Positions 36,590 through 45,506 of a DNA stretch of 64,000 bases are shown here, in pieces. The position numbers and the translations under genes were made by a program. Each line of letters starts with the position of its first letter. Position 1 is the stretch's first letter. This DNA comes from JADLHS01 sp020848635. Lineage in GTDB: Bacteria; Verrucomicrobiota; Verrucomicrobiia; Limisphaerales; JADLHS01. The notes under the pieces are model-generated. The model saw only the letters and a program-made list of their open reading frames with translations. It had not been told where the DNA came from and ran no database searches. The stretch covers positions 434,001-498,000 of the forward strand of contig JBAOIL010000030.1 of NCBI GenBank assembly GCA_037044975.1, written 5' to 3'.

Positions 36590-38207
36590 TTTAGTTCCGT
36601 AGCCGCTGACATTAGTCGGCGCTGACTTTCCGTTTGATCAGATGGCGCAGACTCACGTCCGCGGCTACCAGGATCAGCCACCACCACCGACGGCGTCGCG
36701 GGTTTTGCCGTCGCCATGTTCACGATCTGTTCCGTCACCGGCTTGATTTTATCCGTGAGTAATTTTGGGAAGAAGCCGAACACCAGCAGGCTCGCTATCA
36801 ATACCGCGTAGGGCAGCTTGCGCCAGAGGTTCGCGTCCGAGAGGTTGGCCCACTTATCGTTCATCGCACCATGCATCGCCGCCCGCACTGCCCGCAACAT
36901 GTAAACCGCCCCGATGATCAACGCCCCCCAAACCGCCAGAACCGTCACTAGGCGCAACGCTGGAACTTGCCACGCGCCGAAGAACACGCTGACCTCGCCC
37001 ACAAAATTCAGGAAGCCCGGCAAGCCGCAACCCGCCATCGCCGCCATCACGAACGCCACGCCGATGAACCGCAGTTTCTTCGCGAGTCCTCCGAGTTCGC
37101 TCATTTCGAGCGTGCCGGTCTGGTTGTAGATGTAGCCGCTCAAGCCGAACGTCAGAGCCGCAAGGAAACCGTGCGCAATCATGATGACCACCGCGCCCGT
37201 CACGCCGATGAGGTTCAGGCTCGCGATGCCGAGGAAAATCATGCCCATGTGCGCCACGCTGGAATTGCCGATGAGCAGGTTCAGGTTCTTCTGCTTCATC
37301 GCCACCCAGCCGACGTAAAGCACGTTGCCGAGCGCCAACCAAGCGATCAGTTGGAGATGGGATTGTGCCACTTCCGGACAGAATGGGATGGCGATGCGAA
37401 TCAGACCGTAAAGCCCGAACTTCTTCAGCACGCCCGCATGCAACATTGCGGTTGCACTCGGCGCTGAACCGTAGCCCAGCGCCGCCCAAGAGTGAAAGGG
37501 CCAGAGCGACACGAGAATGCCGAAGCCCAGAAGCAGCAGCGGAAAAACAAACATCTGCGCGCTGTGAGTCATCGTGTGTTCCGCGAAATACTTCGTCAGC
37601 GTCGGGATGTCGAACGTGCGGACATCGGCGGGCAATTGCAGATACAGCGCAATGAGACCGATGAGCGCCAGCAACGCGCCGATGCTCAGGTAAATCGTGA
37701 TCTGGAACGTGGCGAAGTTCTTCCGTTCACCGCGACCCCAGACGCCGATCATGATGAACGTCGGCACGAGCGCGAGTTCGTGGAAGAAGTAGAAGAAGAA
37801 CAGGTCGAGCGACATGAACGCGCCGAGGATGCCGCCGGTCATCACGAGCAGCAGGATGTAAAACTCCTTCTCGCGCGTCTTGATCTCGAACGAGCAGCAG
37901 CGCCGCCGCGAACGCGACGATCGCGCCCATCAAGACCAGACCCGACGTTCAAGCCGTCCACGCCCAACTTGCAGGCGATGCCGAGCGATTCCGCACCCAG
38001 CCAGGGAATCGTGCTGACGAACTTGTAGCCGTTGGCGTCCGTCGCCGCACCGTTGAACTGCCAGAACATCAGCACGCCAAGCAGCATCGTGACGAACGTC
38101 ACGCCCACCGCCACGGCGCGCATGATGACGGCAAAGTTGCGCGGCACAAACGCCAGCGCGATTGCGGCGAGCAACGGCAGAGCAAAGATTAAAGTCAATG
38201 TGGACAT
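36586..38207 (-). CDS. nuoM: NADH-quinone oxidoreductase subunit M (frameshifted)
   Basis: Antiporter-like membrane subunit. The start MSTLTLIFALPLLAAIALAFVPR at 38207 is in one frame; near 37950 (GGG-T-CTG) and again near 37890 (CTC-G-TTC) one extra base each moves the frame, after which the main part runs MTGGILGAFMSLDLFFFYFFHELALVPTFIMIGVWG (in part), SLWPFHSWAALGYGSAPSATAMLHAGVLKKFGLYG, NSSVAHMGMIFLG and GLPGFLNFVGEVSVFFG. Total length is 3n+2, as expected for two insertions. The conserved Glu in FHELALVP and lysines are present. The end overlaps nuoN. A repeat element separates it from nuoL. Confidence 0.93.
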
Positions 38208-38234
38208 CAGTTCAGAAACAAAAAATTTGTATTT

Positions 38235-38398
38235 ACGCTCGCCCGCACCCTGGCCCTCTCCCCCGAGGAGAGGGAACAGCCATTGTGCGCTTCCGGTCTT
38301 GCGATTGATCGTCCAGCAAATCCAGCCGCTCCTGTTTCCATGAGACGGCGAACGATTCTCCCTCTCCTGGGGGAGAGGGCCGGGGTAAGGGCGGTTGT
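38235..38398. repeat. Inverted-repeat element, copy 1 (between nuoL and nuoM)
   Basis: About 164 bases bounded by complementary ends: cgctcgcccgcaccctggcc...ctctcccccgaggagaggg on the left and ctccctctcctgggggagag...ggccggggtaagggcggt on the right. Each end is itself a small hairpin (CTCTCCCC...GGGGAGAG). The same two ends, in opposite orientation, bound a related element at 49015-49216. The interior is not conserved at its centre. No reading frame of note. It looks like a non-autonomous, mobile-type palindromic repeat sitting at a gene junction. Confidence 0.75.
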
Positions 38399-38439
38399 TC
38401 GACCACTCACTTCAAATCGCTTGATGTCGATTCGTGTTC

Positions 38440-40327
38440 TCATTTCCCAAGCACAAACCACAGCACCACAGCCACGCCGAGCACGAACAGGAAGGCGTAG
38501 GTTTGAAGGTTGCCAGTCTGGACGAGGCGCAGCGCGCGGCCCGTCAAATCTGTTCCACCGCGCACGAGGCCGATGCAAAAGCCCTCGACGATCCAGCGGT
38601 CAATCCAATCCGCGACCGCAGCAATGAGATCATGCGCGCGAATGACCGTGGCATCGTAGATCTCGTCGAAGTAAAAGCGGTTGGCCATCCCGCGAGAAAA
38701 TGCGCCGAGTTTGGCGGGCAATGGATCAGTCTTGGCTTTGCCGTAAAGTGTTTTGGCGGCGAGGAAACCAATCACGACAGCGATGAGTCCACCGAGCGCA
38801 GCGGGCAGCGAATGATGGAATGGTTCGAGCAATCGAGTTGGGAGCATTTCCCAGAACGACCCAGACGCCTCGGCGTGCTCGCCAGGACTGAGTTGAAGAT
38901 CGAAGATGGCGTTGATTCCCATTAGGCCTGCCACGATTGCAAAGATCGCGAGGATTCTCAGCGGCCAGATCATGACGCCCGGCGATTCGTGGGCGTGGCC
39001 GGCTTCGTGCGTCCTCGGTTCGCCGACGAACGCGACGAAGAATAAGCGGAACATGTAGAACGTGGTCAGCACCGCGACGAACACGGCGAGGGCGAAGAGC
39101 GGGTAGTTGTGCGCTTGCAACGCCTGCGCGAGAATGGCGTCCTTCGAGTAGAAGCCGCTGAACGGCGGGACGCCGCAGAGCGCGAGCGTGCCGACGAGGA
39201 ACGTCCAGAACGTCACAGGCATTTTCTTGCGGAGCGCGCCCATTTTCCAGATGTCCTGCTCGTGGTGCATCGCGTGGATCACCGAGCCGGCACCGAGGAA
39301 CAGCAGCGCCTTGAAAAAGGCGTGTGTGGTGAGATGGAACATCGCGGGTGTCGGGCCGCCGAGGCCGACAGCCATGACCATGTAGCCGAGTTGCGAAAGC
39401 GTCGAGTAGGCGAGGATGCGTTTGATGTCGTTTTGCTGGACGGCGATGAGCGCGGCGAGCAACGCGGTGAATCCGCCGATCCACGCGATGACGGTCAGCG
39501 CGTCGGGCGTGAAGATGAAGAACACGCGGCACAGCATGTAAACGCCGGCGGCCACCATCGTCGCGGCGTGGATGAGCGCGCTGACGGGCGTCGGGCCTTC
39601 CATCGCGTCCGGCAACCAGACGTGCAGCGGGAATTGCGCGGACTTGCCCATCGCACCGCAGAAGATCAGCAGGCCGGCAAGCGTCGCGCCGCCGCCGAAC
39701 AACGCGGGATTCGCTTTGAGCTGCTCCTGGATGCGTCGCGAAGTTCAACGAGCCGAACGATGGCCCGAAGATCATCAGGATTCCGAGCATGAAGCCGAAG
39801 TCGCCGAGACGATTCGTGATGAAGGCTTTTTTCGCCGCGTCCGCCGCGCTGGCTTTCTCAAACCAGAAACCGATGAGCAGGTAGCTCGACACGCCGACCA
39901 GTTCCCAGAAGATGAACATCTGGAGGAAATTGTTCGAGAGCACGATGCCGAGCATCGAGAACGTGAACAGGCTCAGGCACGCGAAGAAGCGCGAGAAGCC
40001 CGGGTCGTCGTGCATGTAGCCGTAGGAATAAATGTGGATCGCGCTGCCGACGCCGGTGACGATGAGGAGCATCATCAGGCTGAGCGCGTCGAGCTTGAGG
40101 CCGAAGTCCACGTTCAGGCTGCCGATGGACAGCCAGTTGACGGAAAGTTCGCGCGCCTCCCAGCCGCCGAACTTGATCACCGCCAGCGTGAGGACGAAGC
40201 CCGTGACAATCGCGCCGATGGACAGCGTGGCGCTGACGGCTTTGTTGCGCAGGGTGAAAAGCGTGATGAGGCCCGCCGCGAGCAGCGGCAGGAACAGGAT
40301 CAGCCAGGTGAACGCTTCGAGTTTCAT
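38440..40327 (-). CDS. nuoL: NADH-quinone oxidoreductase subunit L (frameshifted)
   Basis: Largest antiporter-like subunit with the long lateral helix. Starts MKLEAFTWLILFLPLLAAGLI at 40327. Signatures: SYGYMHDDPGFSRFFACLSLFTFSMLGIVLS, FWELVGVSSYLLIGFWFEK, KKAFITNRLGDFGFMLGI (first frame), then KSAQFPLHVWLPDAMEGPTPVSALIHAATMVAAGVYML (in part) and STLSQLGYMVMAVGLG (second frame). The break is near 39738: removing one C after GCGACG joins NFAT to IQEQLKAN, and the total is 3n+1. About 628 residues, normal length including the C-terminal helix. The gene follows nuoK by three bases. Confidence 0.93.
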
Positions 40328-40330
40328 CCG

Positions 40331-40659
40331 TCAGAGTTTCATCGAGGTCAAATCCTCAACATGCGCGGACTGGCGCTTGCGGTAGAGCGCCACGATGAGC
40401 GCCAAGCCGACCGCCACTTCCGCCGCCGCCACGGTGATGATGAAGAACACCATCACCTGGCCGTTGAGGTTGTCGTTGAACCGCGAAAAGGAGACGAGCG
40501 CGAGGTTCGCCGAGTTGAGCATCAACTCCAGCGACATATACATCACGAGCAGGTTGCGCCGCGTGATGACGCCCAGCAGGCCGAGCGCGAACAACAGCGC
40601 GCTGACGATCTAGCGAGGATAGGATGGATGGTCGCAAAGACGGCGACGTGACGTCTCAT
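40331..40659 (-). CDS. nuoK: NADH-quinone oxidoreductase subunit K (5' end disrupted)
   Basis: Small three-helix membrane subunit. The clear part is IVSALLFALGLLGVITRRNLLVMYMSLELMLNSANLALVSFSRF (in part) with the conserved glutamates, ending HVEDLTSMKL at 40331. Upstream of about 40612 the frame meets a TAG; the first helix (something like TIHYL.IVSALLF) appears only if several bases are removed between 40612 and 40640. The likely start is the ATG at 40659, 16 bases after the nuoJ stop, but the 5' boundary is uncertain. Position between nuoJ and nuoL is as expected. Confidence 0.85.
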
Positions 40660-40675
40660 TTATCTTCATTTGTTC

Positions 40676-41191
40676 TCATTTCAGGTCTTTCTTGCTCAGC
40701 AGAATCACGCCGACCATCGCCACGAGGAGCAGGATGGAAACGATTTCAAACGGCAACAGGTAATTCGTGAAGAGCATCTTGCCGAGCGTGGCGGTGTCGC
40801 CGACGGCTGTCGGCGTTGGTCAAATCCTTGCCGGGCTTCGTCGCCAGCAGCGAGCGGACGAAGATGGCGACGATTGCGCCAACGGAAACCAAGCCCGCGA
40901 CCAAACCCGTCAGCTTTTGATCTTGCGGCGCTCTTCTTCCTTCAAGTCGAGCAGCATGATGACGAACAGGAACAGCACCATGACCGCGCCCGCGTAAACC
41001 AGCACCTGCACCGCCGCGAGGAAGAACGCGTGCAGCAAGCACGAACAACCCCGCCATCGAGATGATCGTGAGCACGAGGAACATCGCGCTCGTGACCGGA
41101 TTGCGGCTGAACGGATTCGCGACGACGAGCACGCCGCACGACGAGCGTCAGCGAACGCGAAGACGTAAAATAGGATGTCGGGGATGGCCAT
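40676..41191 (-). CDS. nuoJ: NADH-quinone oxidoreductase subunit J (multiply frameshifted)
   Basis: Membrane subunit J. Pieces in correct order but alternating frames: MAIPDILFYVFAF (41191 on), VLVVANPFSRNPVTSAMFLVLTIISMAGLFVL, HAFFLAAVQVLVYAGAVMVLFLFVIMLLDL, KLTGLVAGLVSVGAIVAIFV, and KMLFTNYLLPFEIVSILLLVAMVGVILLSKKDLK to the stop at 40676 (quoted in parts). At least four frame changes, near 41148, 41045, 40920 and 40815. The overall length (516 bases) is normal, so insertions and losses balance. VYAGAVMVLFLFVIM is the J-subunit hallmark. This is the densest cluster of breaks in the window; sequence quality here is doubtful. Confidence 0.85.
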
Positions 41192-41826
41192 TTAGAAGAT
41201 TCCAGGAATCAATTTTTTCACACGGTGTTGATAACCCATGTATGCGTCAGGGAACTCCTTTTGCAAAACAGCTTCTTCCTGATTCAATTTTGCCCAGCCT
41301 TCCGATACGGAGATAATCAAATTGATAAACGCTCTCAATTCGCCGACCGCCAGGAGCCGTGCCCAACATCACAAGCCAGATGCCGAAGTAAATTGGATGA
41401 CGAACGATTGCGTAAGGCCCGGATTGAATAAGCGCATGATGATCTTCCAAGCCGGTCGCAACGTTCCAATTCTTGGCCAATACATGTCGCGACCAAATTG
41501 CGAAGCCGACGCCACAGATGCACATCGCCAGCCCCACCCAAGCCCAAGCAAGCTGTTCTGGAATAATTCTCAAACCAAGCACCGGCACAGCACTTAATGG
41601 GAGGTAATAAAATCCGTAGCTCCGCAAGACCAGCCAGAGCTTCCTCCACATTGGAACGTGGGCAATCGTCGCGACGCTTTGCGTGTTCCGCGCTTTGAGA
41701 CGCCAGAAATTATCCATGACCAGCCAGCAAAGTGCCGTCAGCAACACAATGAGCTTATGCAACTTCCAATCGGTTGCCGAGATCAACAACGAGCCAGATT
41801 ATCAGTATGGGCAGGGCAAAATTCAT
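41192..41826 (-). CDS. Isoprenylcysteine carboxyl methyltransferase-like membrane protein (frameshifted)
   Basis: Inserted between nuoI and nuoJ: its ATG at 41826 is two bases past the nuoI stop and its TAA abuts the nuoJ ATG. Four or five hydrophobic segments, then WSRHVLAKNWNVATGLEDHHALIQSGPYAIVRHPIYFGIWLVMLGTA (in part), the HP-x-Y/N SAM-binding signature of ICMT/PEMT-type methyltransferases, and an end LQKEFPDAYMGYQHRVKKLIPGIF typical of the family. Two single-base insertions are inferred, near 41794 (CTC-G-TTG) and 41345 (CCT-G-GCG); total length is 3n+2. A TTG start at 41789 is the alternative N-terminus. About 211 residues. Substrate unknown; not a normal complex I gene. Confidence 0.72.
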
Positions 41827-41828
41827 CT

Positions 41829-42372
41829 TCAGACCTTCACTGGGAAATTTTCCTGCGCCTTGGCCTCTTCGGCTTTGTGCTTCCACTTCTGGACGCCGGC
41901 GTGTGCGCCGCCGAGGGCGAGGAGTTTTTCCTTGTTGTAAATCATTTCCGCGCGGCTCGTGCCGGTGAGGGAGTAATCCTTTTGCAGGAAGATCGCTTCC
42001 TCCGGGCAGACTTCCTGGCAGAAGCCGCAGAAGATGCAGCGAAGCATGTTGATCTCGAATTCCTTCGGCATCTTCTCCGCGTTCGAACGATCGGCGAGCT
42101 GACCCGTCGGACCGGGCGGCGTGATCTTGATGGCTTTGGGCGGACAGACGAATTCGCAAAGCTGGCAGCTCACGCATTTGGTGCTGCCTTCCTGATCCTT
42201 CACGAGATACGGCGCGCCGCGATAACCCTCGGGCACGACCCATTTCTCCTCGGGATACTGCATCGTCACCTTCTTCTTGAAGAGGTGGCGCAGCGTGACT
42301 TTGAACCCGCCGATGATGGCCGGCAGGTAAAGCCGCTCCGAACAGATTCAATGGTTTGCGTTTGACGATCAT
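41829..42372 (-). CDS. nuoI: NADH-quinone oxidoreductase subunit I (frameshifted near the start)
   Basis: Ferredoxin-like subunit carrying two 4Fe-4S clusters (N6a/N6b): CVSCQLCEFVCP and CIFCGFCQEVCP are both intact. The start MIVKRKPLNLF at 42372 overlaps the stop of the upstream 70-residue gene (ATGA). One extra G near 42339 (TTC-G-GAG) separates it from ERLYLPAIIGGFKVTLRHLFKKK and the rest; total is 3n+1. About 180 residues. It lies between a small unknown gene and the ICMT-like gene. Confidence 0.92.
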
Positions 42373-42581
42373 TTTTCCAAAGTAACTGCGAACCAACCGC
42401 GCGCGCTGATGGACTCTGAATTGCCGCCGAAACCGGAAACCGATTCGATGCGCCAGCCGTCGTCCAGATAGGTCTGCAAATGTTCTTCAACCAGACCGTG
42501 TTTGTCGGCAAACGATCCGATCATCTTGCCCTTGGCGTAAGCCATGTTGTCCAAGTAAATCGTGACAAGCTTCTGCTTCAT
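42369..42581 (-). CDS. Conserved small protein of unknown function inserted between nuoH and nuoI
   Basis: 70 residues, starting MKQKLVTIYLDNMAYAKGKM and ending RGWFAVTLEK. Its ATG overlaps the nuoH stop (ATGA) and its own stop overlaps the nuoI ATG (ATGA), so it is fully coupled into the operon. The central EEHLQTYLDDGWRIESVSGFGG resembles small DUF-type proteins (one beta-alpha-beta unit with a GWRI/V-x-S-V-S core) found in Planctomycetes, cyanobacteria and others. No cofactor motif. It is not part of the standard Nuo set. Confidence 0.75.
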   Translation of the reverse strand: MKQKLVTIYLDNMAYAKGKMIGSFADKHGLVEEHLQTYLDDGWRIESVSGFGGNSESISARGWFAVTLEK

Positions 42582-43667
42582 GGTTGAGCCCTCCACCAAA
42601 GCCATACTGCCGCTACCAAAATGTTCACCAGCGCGATGGGAATGAACCGCCGCCAGCCTAAGTCCATCAATTGGTCATACCGGAAGCGCGGCCACATCCA
42701 ACGCACCCAGACGAACATCACGAGGAACAGGAAAACTTTACCGAGGAAAATGCCGATGTGCAGCACGCCGCCCAGTCAGCGTGGTCGCCGGTTGATCGAG
42801 CCCGAACCACGGCAATGTCCAGCCACCGAAGAACAGCGTCACCATCATGGCCGACACCAGAATCATGTTGGCGTATTCGCCCATGAAGAACATCGCGAAC
42901 TTGATGGCGCTGTATTCCACGTTGTAGCCGCCGGCCAGTTCCTGTTCGGCTTCCGGCAAATCGAACGGCGTGCGGTTCGTTTCCGCAAAGGCCGAGACGA
43001 GGAAAATGCAGAATGCCAGGAAGGTCATCGGATTCTGCAGCACGAACCAGTTCGGCAGGAAGCCGAGTTGGGTGCCGGTCTGGGCGGTGATGACGTCGCT
43101 CAAGTTCAGGCTGCCGACATAAAGAAAGATCGGGATGACGCTCATGCCCATCGCGATTTCGTAGGAGATCAACTGGGCCGTGGACCGGATGCCGCCGAGG
43201 AACGGATACTTGGAGTTCGCCGCGTAGCCCGCGAGCACGATGCTGTAAACGCCCAGCGACACGATGCCGAACGTGTAGAGAATGCCAACGTTCAGATCCG
43301 CGAGCACCATGGGCTGCTTGCCGAGCGTCGAACCGAACGGGATCACCGCGAGGTTCAGGATCGCAGGGATCAGCGCCAGCATCGGTGCGAGCGTGAAGAA
43401 AATCTTGCGCACGTGTGCCGGCGTCATTTCCTCTTTGAAGAAGGCCTTGATGCCGTCCGCCGCGGGTTGCAGCAAACCGAACGGGCCAACGCGATTGGGC
43501 CCGATGCGATCTTGAATCCACGCGCACAGGCGGCGTTCCAAAACCACGGTGTAAGCCACCATGAACATCATCACGGAAAACGCGCCGATGGCCTTGATGC
43601 TCGTGAAGAGCAGCAGGCTTTGCGTGTCGCTCAAACCGTTGAGCCAGTTGTTTACACTCTCGATCAT
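42578..43667 (-). CDS. nuoH: NADH-quinone oxidoreductase subunit H (frameshifted)
   Basis: Membrane subunit forming the quinone chamber. Starts MIESVNNWLNGLSDTQSL at 43667. Signatures: ERRLCAWIQDRIGPNRVGPFGLLQPAADGIKAFFKEE (in part), AGYAANSKYPFLGGIRSTAQLISYEIAMG, AFAETNRTPFDLPEAEQELAGGYNVEYSAIKFAMFFMGEYANM (in part). The last two helices (LHIGIFLGKVFLFLVMFVWVRWMWPRFRYDQLMDLGW, in part) lie one frame on; removing one C near 42769 (GGG-C-GGC) fixes it and total is 3n+1. About 362 residues. Its stop overlaps the next gene. Confidence 0.95.
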
Positions 43668-43703
43668 CTTGTTGTCACCGCGGAGATGCTGGGCCGCCGA
43701 GTT

Positions 43704-43786
43704 GAGACAGAATTCAAAGCATTAAGAACCAGCCGAACGGCGTTGGCCGTTCCAAATAATTCTGCGCACGCTGTTAATTCTGTCTT
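43704..43786. repeat. Palindromic element between nuoG and nuoH
   Basis: An imperfect inverted repeat of about 83 bases. Outer arms gagacagaatt / aattctgtctt; the centre is a perfect 7-bp hairpin gaacggc-gttg-gccgttc. Immediately beyond, toward nuoG, is the string cctctctgcgtctccgcggctctgtggttaa (given here as one feature from 43794), a type of sequence that recurs widely between genes in environmental bacterial assemblies. No gene lies in the 43668-43820 gap. Confidence 0.6.
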
Positions 43787-43820
43787 CAATTTTCCTCTCT
43801 GCGTCTCCGCGGCTCTGTGG

Positions 43821-45506
43821 TTAAATTTTTACAGTCACTCCCGCATCACCCAATCCTGCCCAGGTGAGGCCGTTGAAGGCTGGAACATCCTTCGCCATCT
43901 CATTGAACAAACCTTCAATGGTCAGGAAACCGTTCTTGCTGGTGACGTTGTAAACCAGATCGTGCAGGAAATCCCATTCGGCGCGGGCCTCGCCCGGCGG
44001 CTGAACGGCCTGCATGAACTTCTGCACGCGACCTTTCATATTCGTGAACGAACCGCGCTTCTCGGCGTGTGCACAACCGGGCAAAACGTAATGTGCCTTC
44101 GCCGTTGTGGCGTTGGGCAAAATGTCGCTGACAATGAGCGTGTCCAGTTTGCCGAGCAATTCCGCGCTGATGCCGTGCTTCGTCACCTCTTCACCGAAGA
44201 CGATGAGTGCCTTGATCTTGCCCTTCGCGATGCCGTCCGCGATCTTGGGCAGATTGATTCCCATCTCACTGAAGCAAATTCCCGTGAGCCGCGCTCCATT
44301 CGTGTTTGGATTCTTGTCGGCGCTGACGAGTAGTTTGTCGGCGTCTCCGGTGCGTTCGATGGAATCACTGATGGCGCCGAACGTCGCCTTGAGTTTGGCG
44401 AGCAGCCAGAGTTCTTCGTTGCTCTGTCGCGCCGAGGCGATGATGGCCACCGAACCGACTTGAGCTTGCTTGAGCTTGCCTGCGATTTCGCTGAGCGCAT
44501 TAGTCCACGTTGATTTCTGGCCGCGTACCAAAACGGCCTTCAACCGATCCTCGCGCTGAATCCACTTGTAGTTCAAGCGACCCGCATCGCACATCCACGA
44601 GGCGTTGACCGCGTCATTGTCGCGCGGCGTGTAGCGATAGACTTTTTCTTCGCGCGAACTGATGAGGACGTTGCAACCCGTCGCGCAGCTCGTGCAAACG
44701 CTCTTGGTTTCCTTGAGAAACCAGACGCGCATCTGGAAACGAAAATCCTTCGATGTAAGCGCGCCCACAGGACAGATGTCCACGGTGTTCAGCGTGTAAT
44801 TGTTATCGAACGGCAGGCCGGGGAACGTTGAAATCGTGTTATAGCTGCCGCGATTCACGATGCCGAGCGCGTCGTCGCCCGCGACATCTTTCGTGAAACG
44901 GATGCAGCGCGTGCAGAGAATGCAACGCTCCGCGTCCAGCATGATGCGCGGCCCGAGATCAACGGCTTTCGGCTTGTGAACCTTCGCTTCGACGAAGCGG
45001 CTCGCGCTCTGGCCGTAGTCCACGGAATATTCCTGGAGCTTGCACTCGCCGGCCTGGTCGCAGATCGGGCAATCGAGCGGATGATTGATCAGCAGCGATT
45101 CGAGTACGCCTTCGCGCATCTGCTTCACGCCGGGTGTGCTCGTGTAAATTTCCATTCCTGGCGAAATCGGCGTCGCGCACCCAATGGCCGGACGCGGCGA
45201 CTTCGCGATCTTCGGCGTGCCGTCGGGGTTCATCACCGGCTTGCGATCCGGCCCGAGCGCCGGCGTGCCGAACTCGACGAGGCACATGCGGCAGTTGCCC
45301 GATACAGGCAGCTTTGGGTGATAGCAATAATGCGGGACATCCTTTTTCGCGATATCGCAGGCCTGCAGCATCGTGGTGGGCGCGAGCTTGCCCTGCCAAT
45401 CCGGCGTGAGCTTCGGCACTTCGACTTCGCGCCCGTCCACCTTGACCTTGATCTTCTCGATCGCGGGCGGCGCGGGCTTAACTTCAGTTGTAGGTGCGGC
45501 GGACAT
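43821..45506 (-). CDS. nuoG: NADH-quinone oxidoreductase subunit G
   Basis: Iron-sulfur subunit of the NADH-oxidising arm, 561 residues, a short form lacking much of the molybdopterin-oxidoreductase-like C-terminus. N-terminal 2Fe-2S domain: CYHPKLPVSGNCRMCLVEFG; then HPLDCPICDQAGECKLQ with the N5 ligands, and CILCTRCIRF with later CPVGALTSKDF for 4Fe-4S clusters. The CTSCATGCNV segment adds another cluster site. Starts at ATG 45506, directly abutting the stop of the methyltransferase gene (TAAATG). The long basic/proline-rich N-terminal extension (PTTEVKPAPPAIEKIKVKVDG) is unusual but in frame. Confidence 0.95.
   Translation of the reverse strand: MSAAPTTEVKPAPPAIEKIKVKVDGREVEVPKLTPDWQGKLAPTTMLQACDIAKKDVPHYCYHPKLPVSGNCRMCLVEFGTPALGPDRKPVMNPDGTPKIAKSPRPAIGCATPISPGMEIYTSTPGVKQMREGVLESLLINHPLDCPICDQAGECKLQEYSVDYGQSASRFVEAKVHKPKAVDLGPRIMLDAERCILCTRCIRFTKDVAGDDALGIVNRGSYNTISTFPGLPFDNNYTLNTVDICPVGALTSKDFRFQMRVWFLKETKSVCTSCATGCNVLISSREEKVYRYTPRDNDAVNASWMCDAGRLNYKWIQREDRLKAVLVRGQKSTWTNALSEIAGKLKQAQVGSVAIIASARQSNEELWLLAKLKATFGAISDSIERTGDADKLLVSADKNPNTNGARLTGICFSEMGINLPKIADGIAKGKIKALIVFGEEVTKHGISAELLGKLDTLIVSDILPNATTAKAHYVLPGCAHAEKRGSFTNMKGRVQKFMQAVQPPGEARAEWDFLHDLVYNVTSKNGFLTIEGLFNEMAKDVPAFNGLTWAGLGDAGVTVKI

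Noticed and set aside
42621..44333. 570-residue plus-strand frame opposite nuoH and nuoG
   Set aside because: It is antisense to two well-identified nuo genes and is Arg/His-rich without any family signature.
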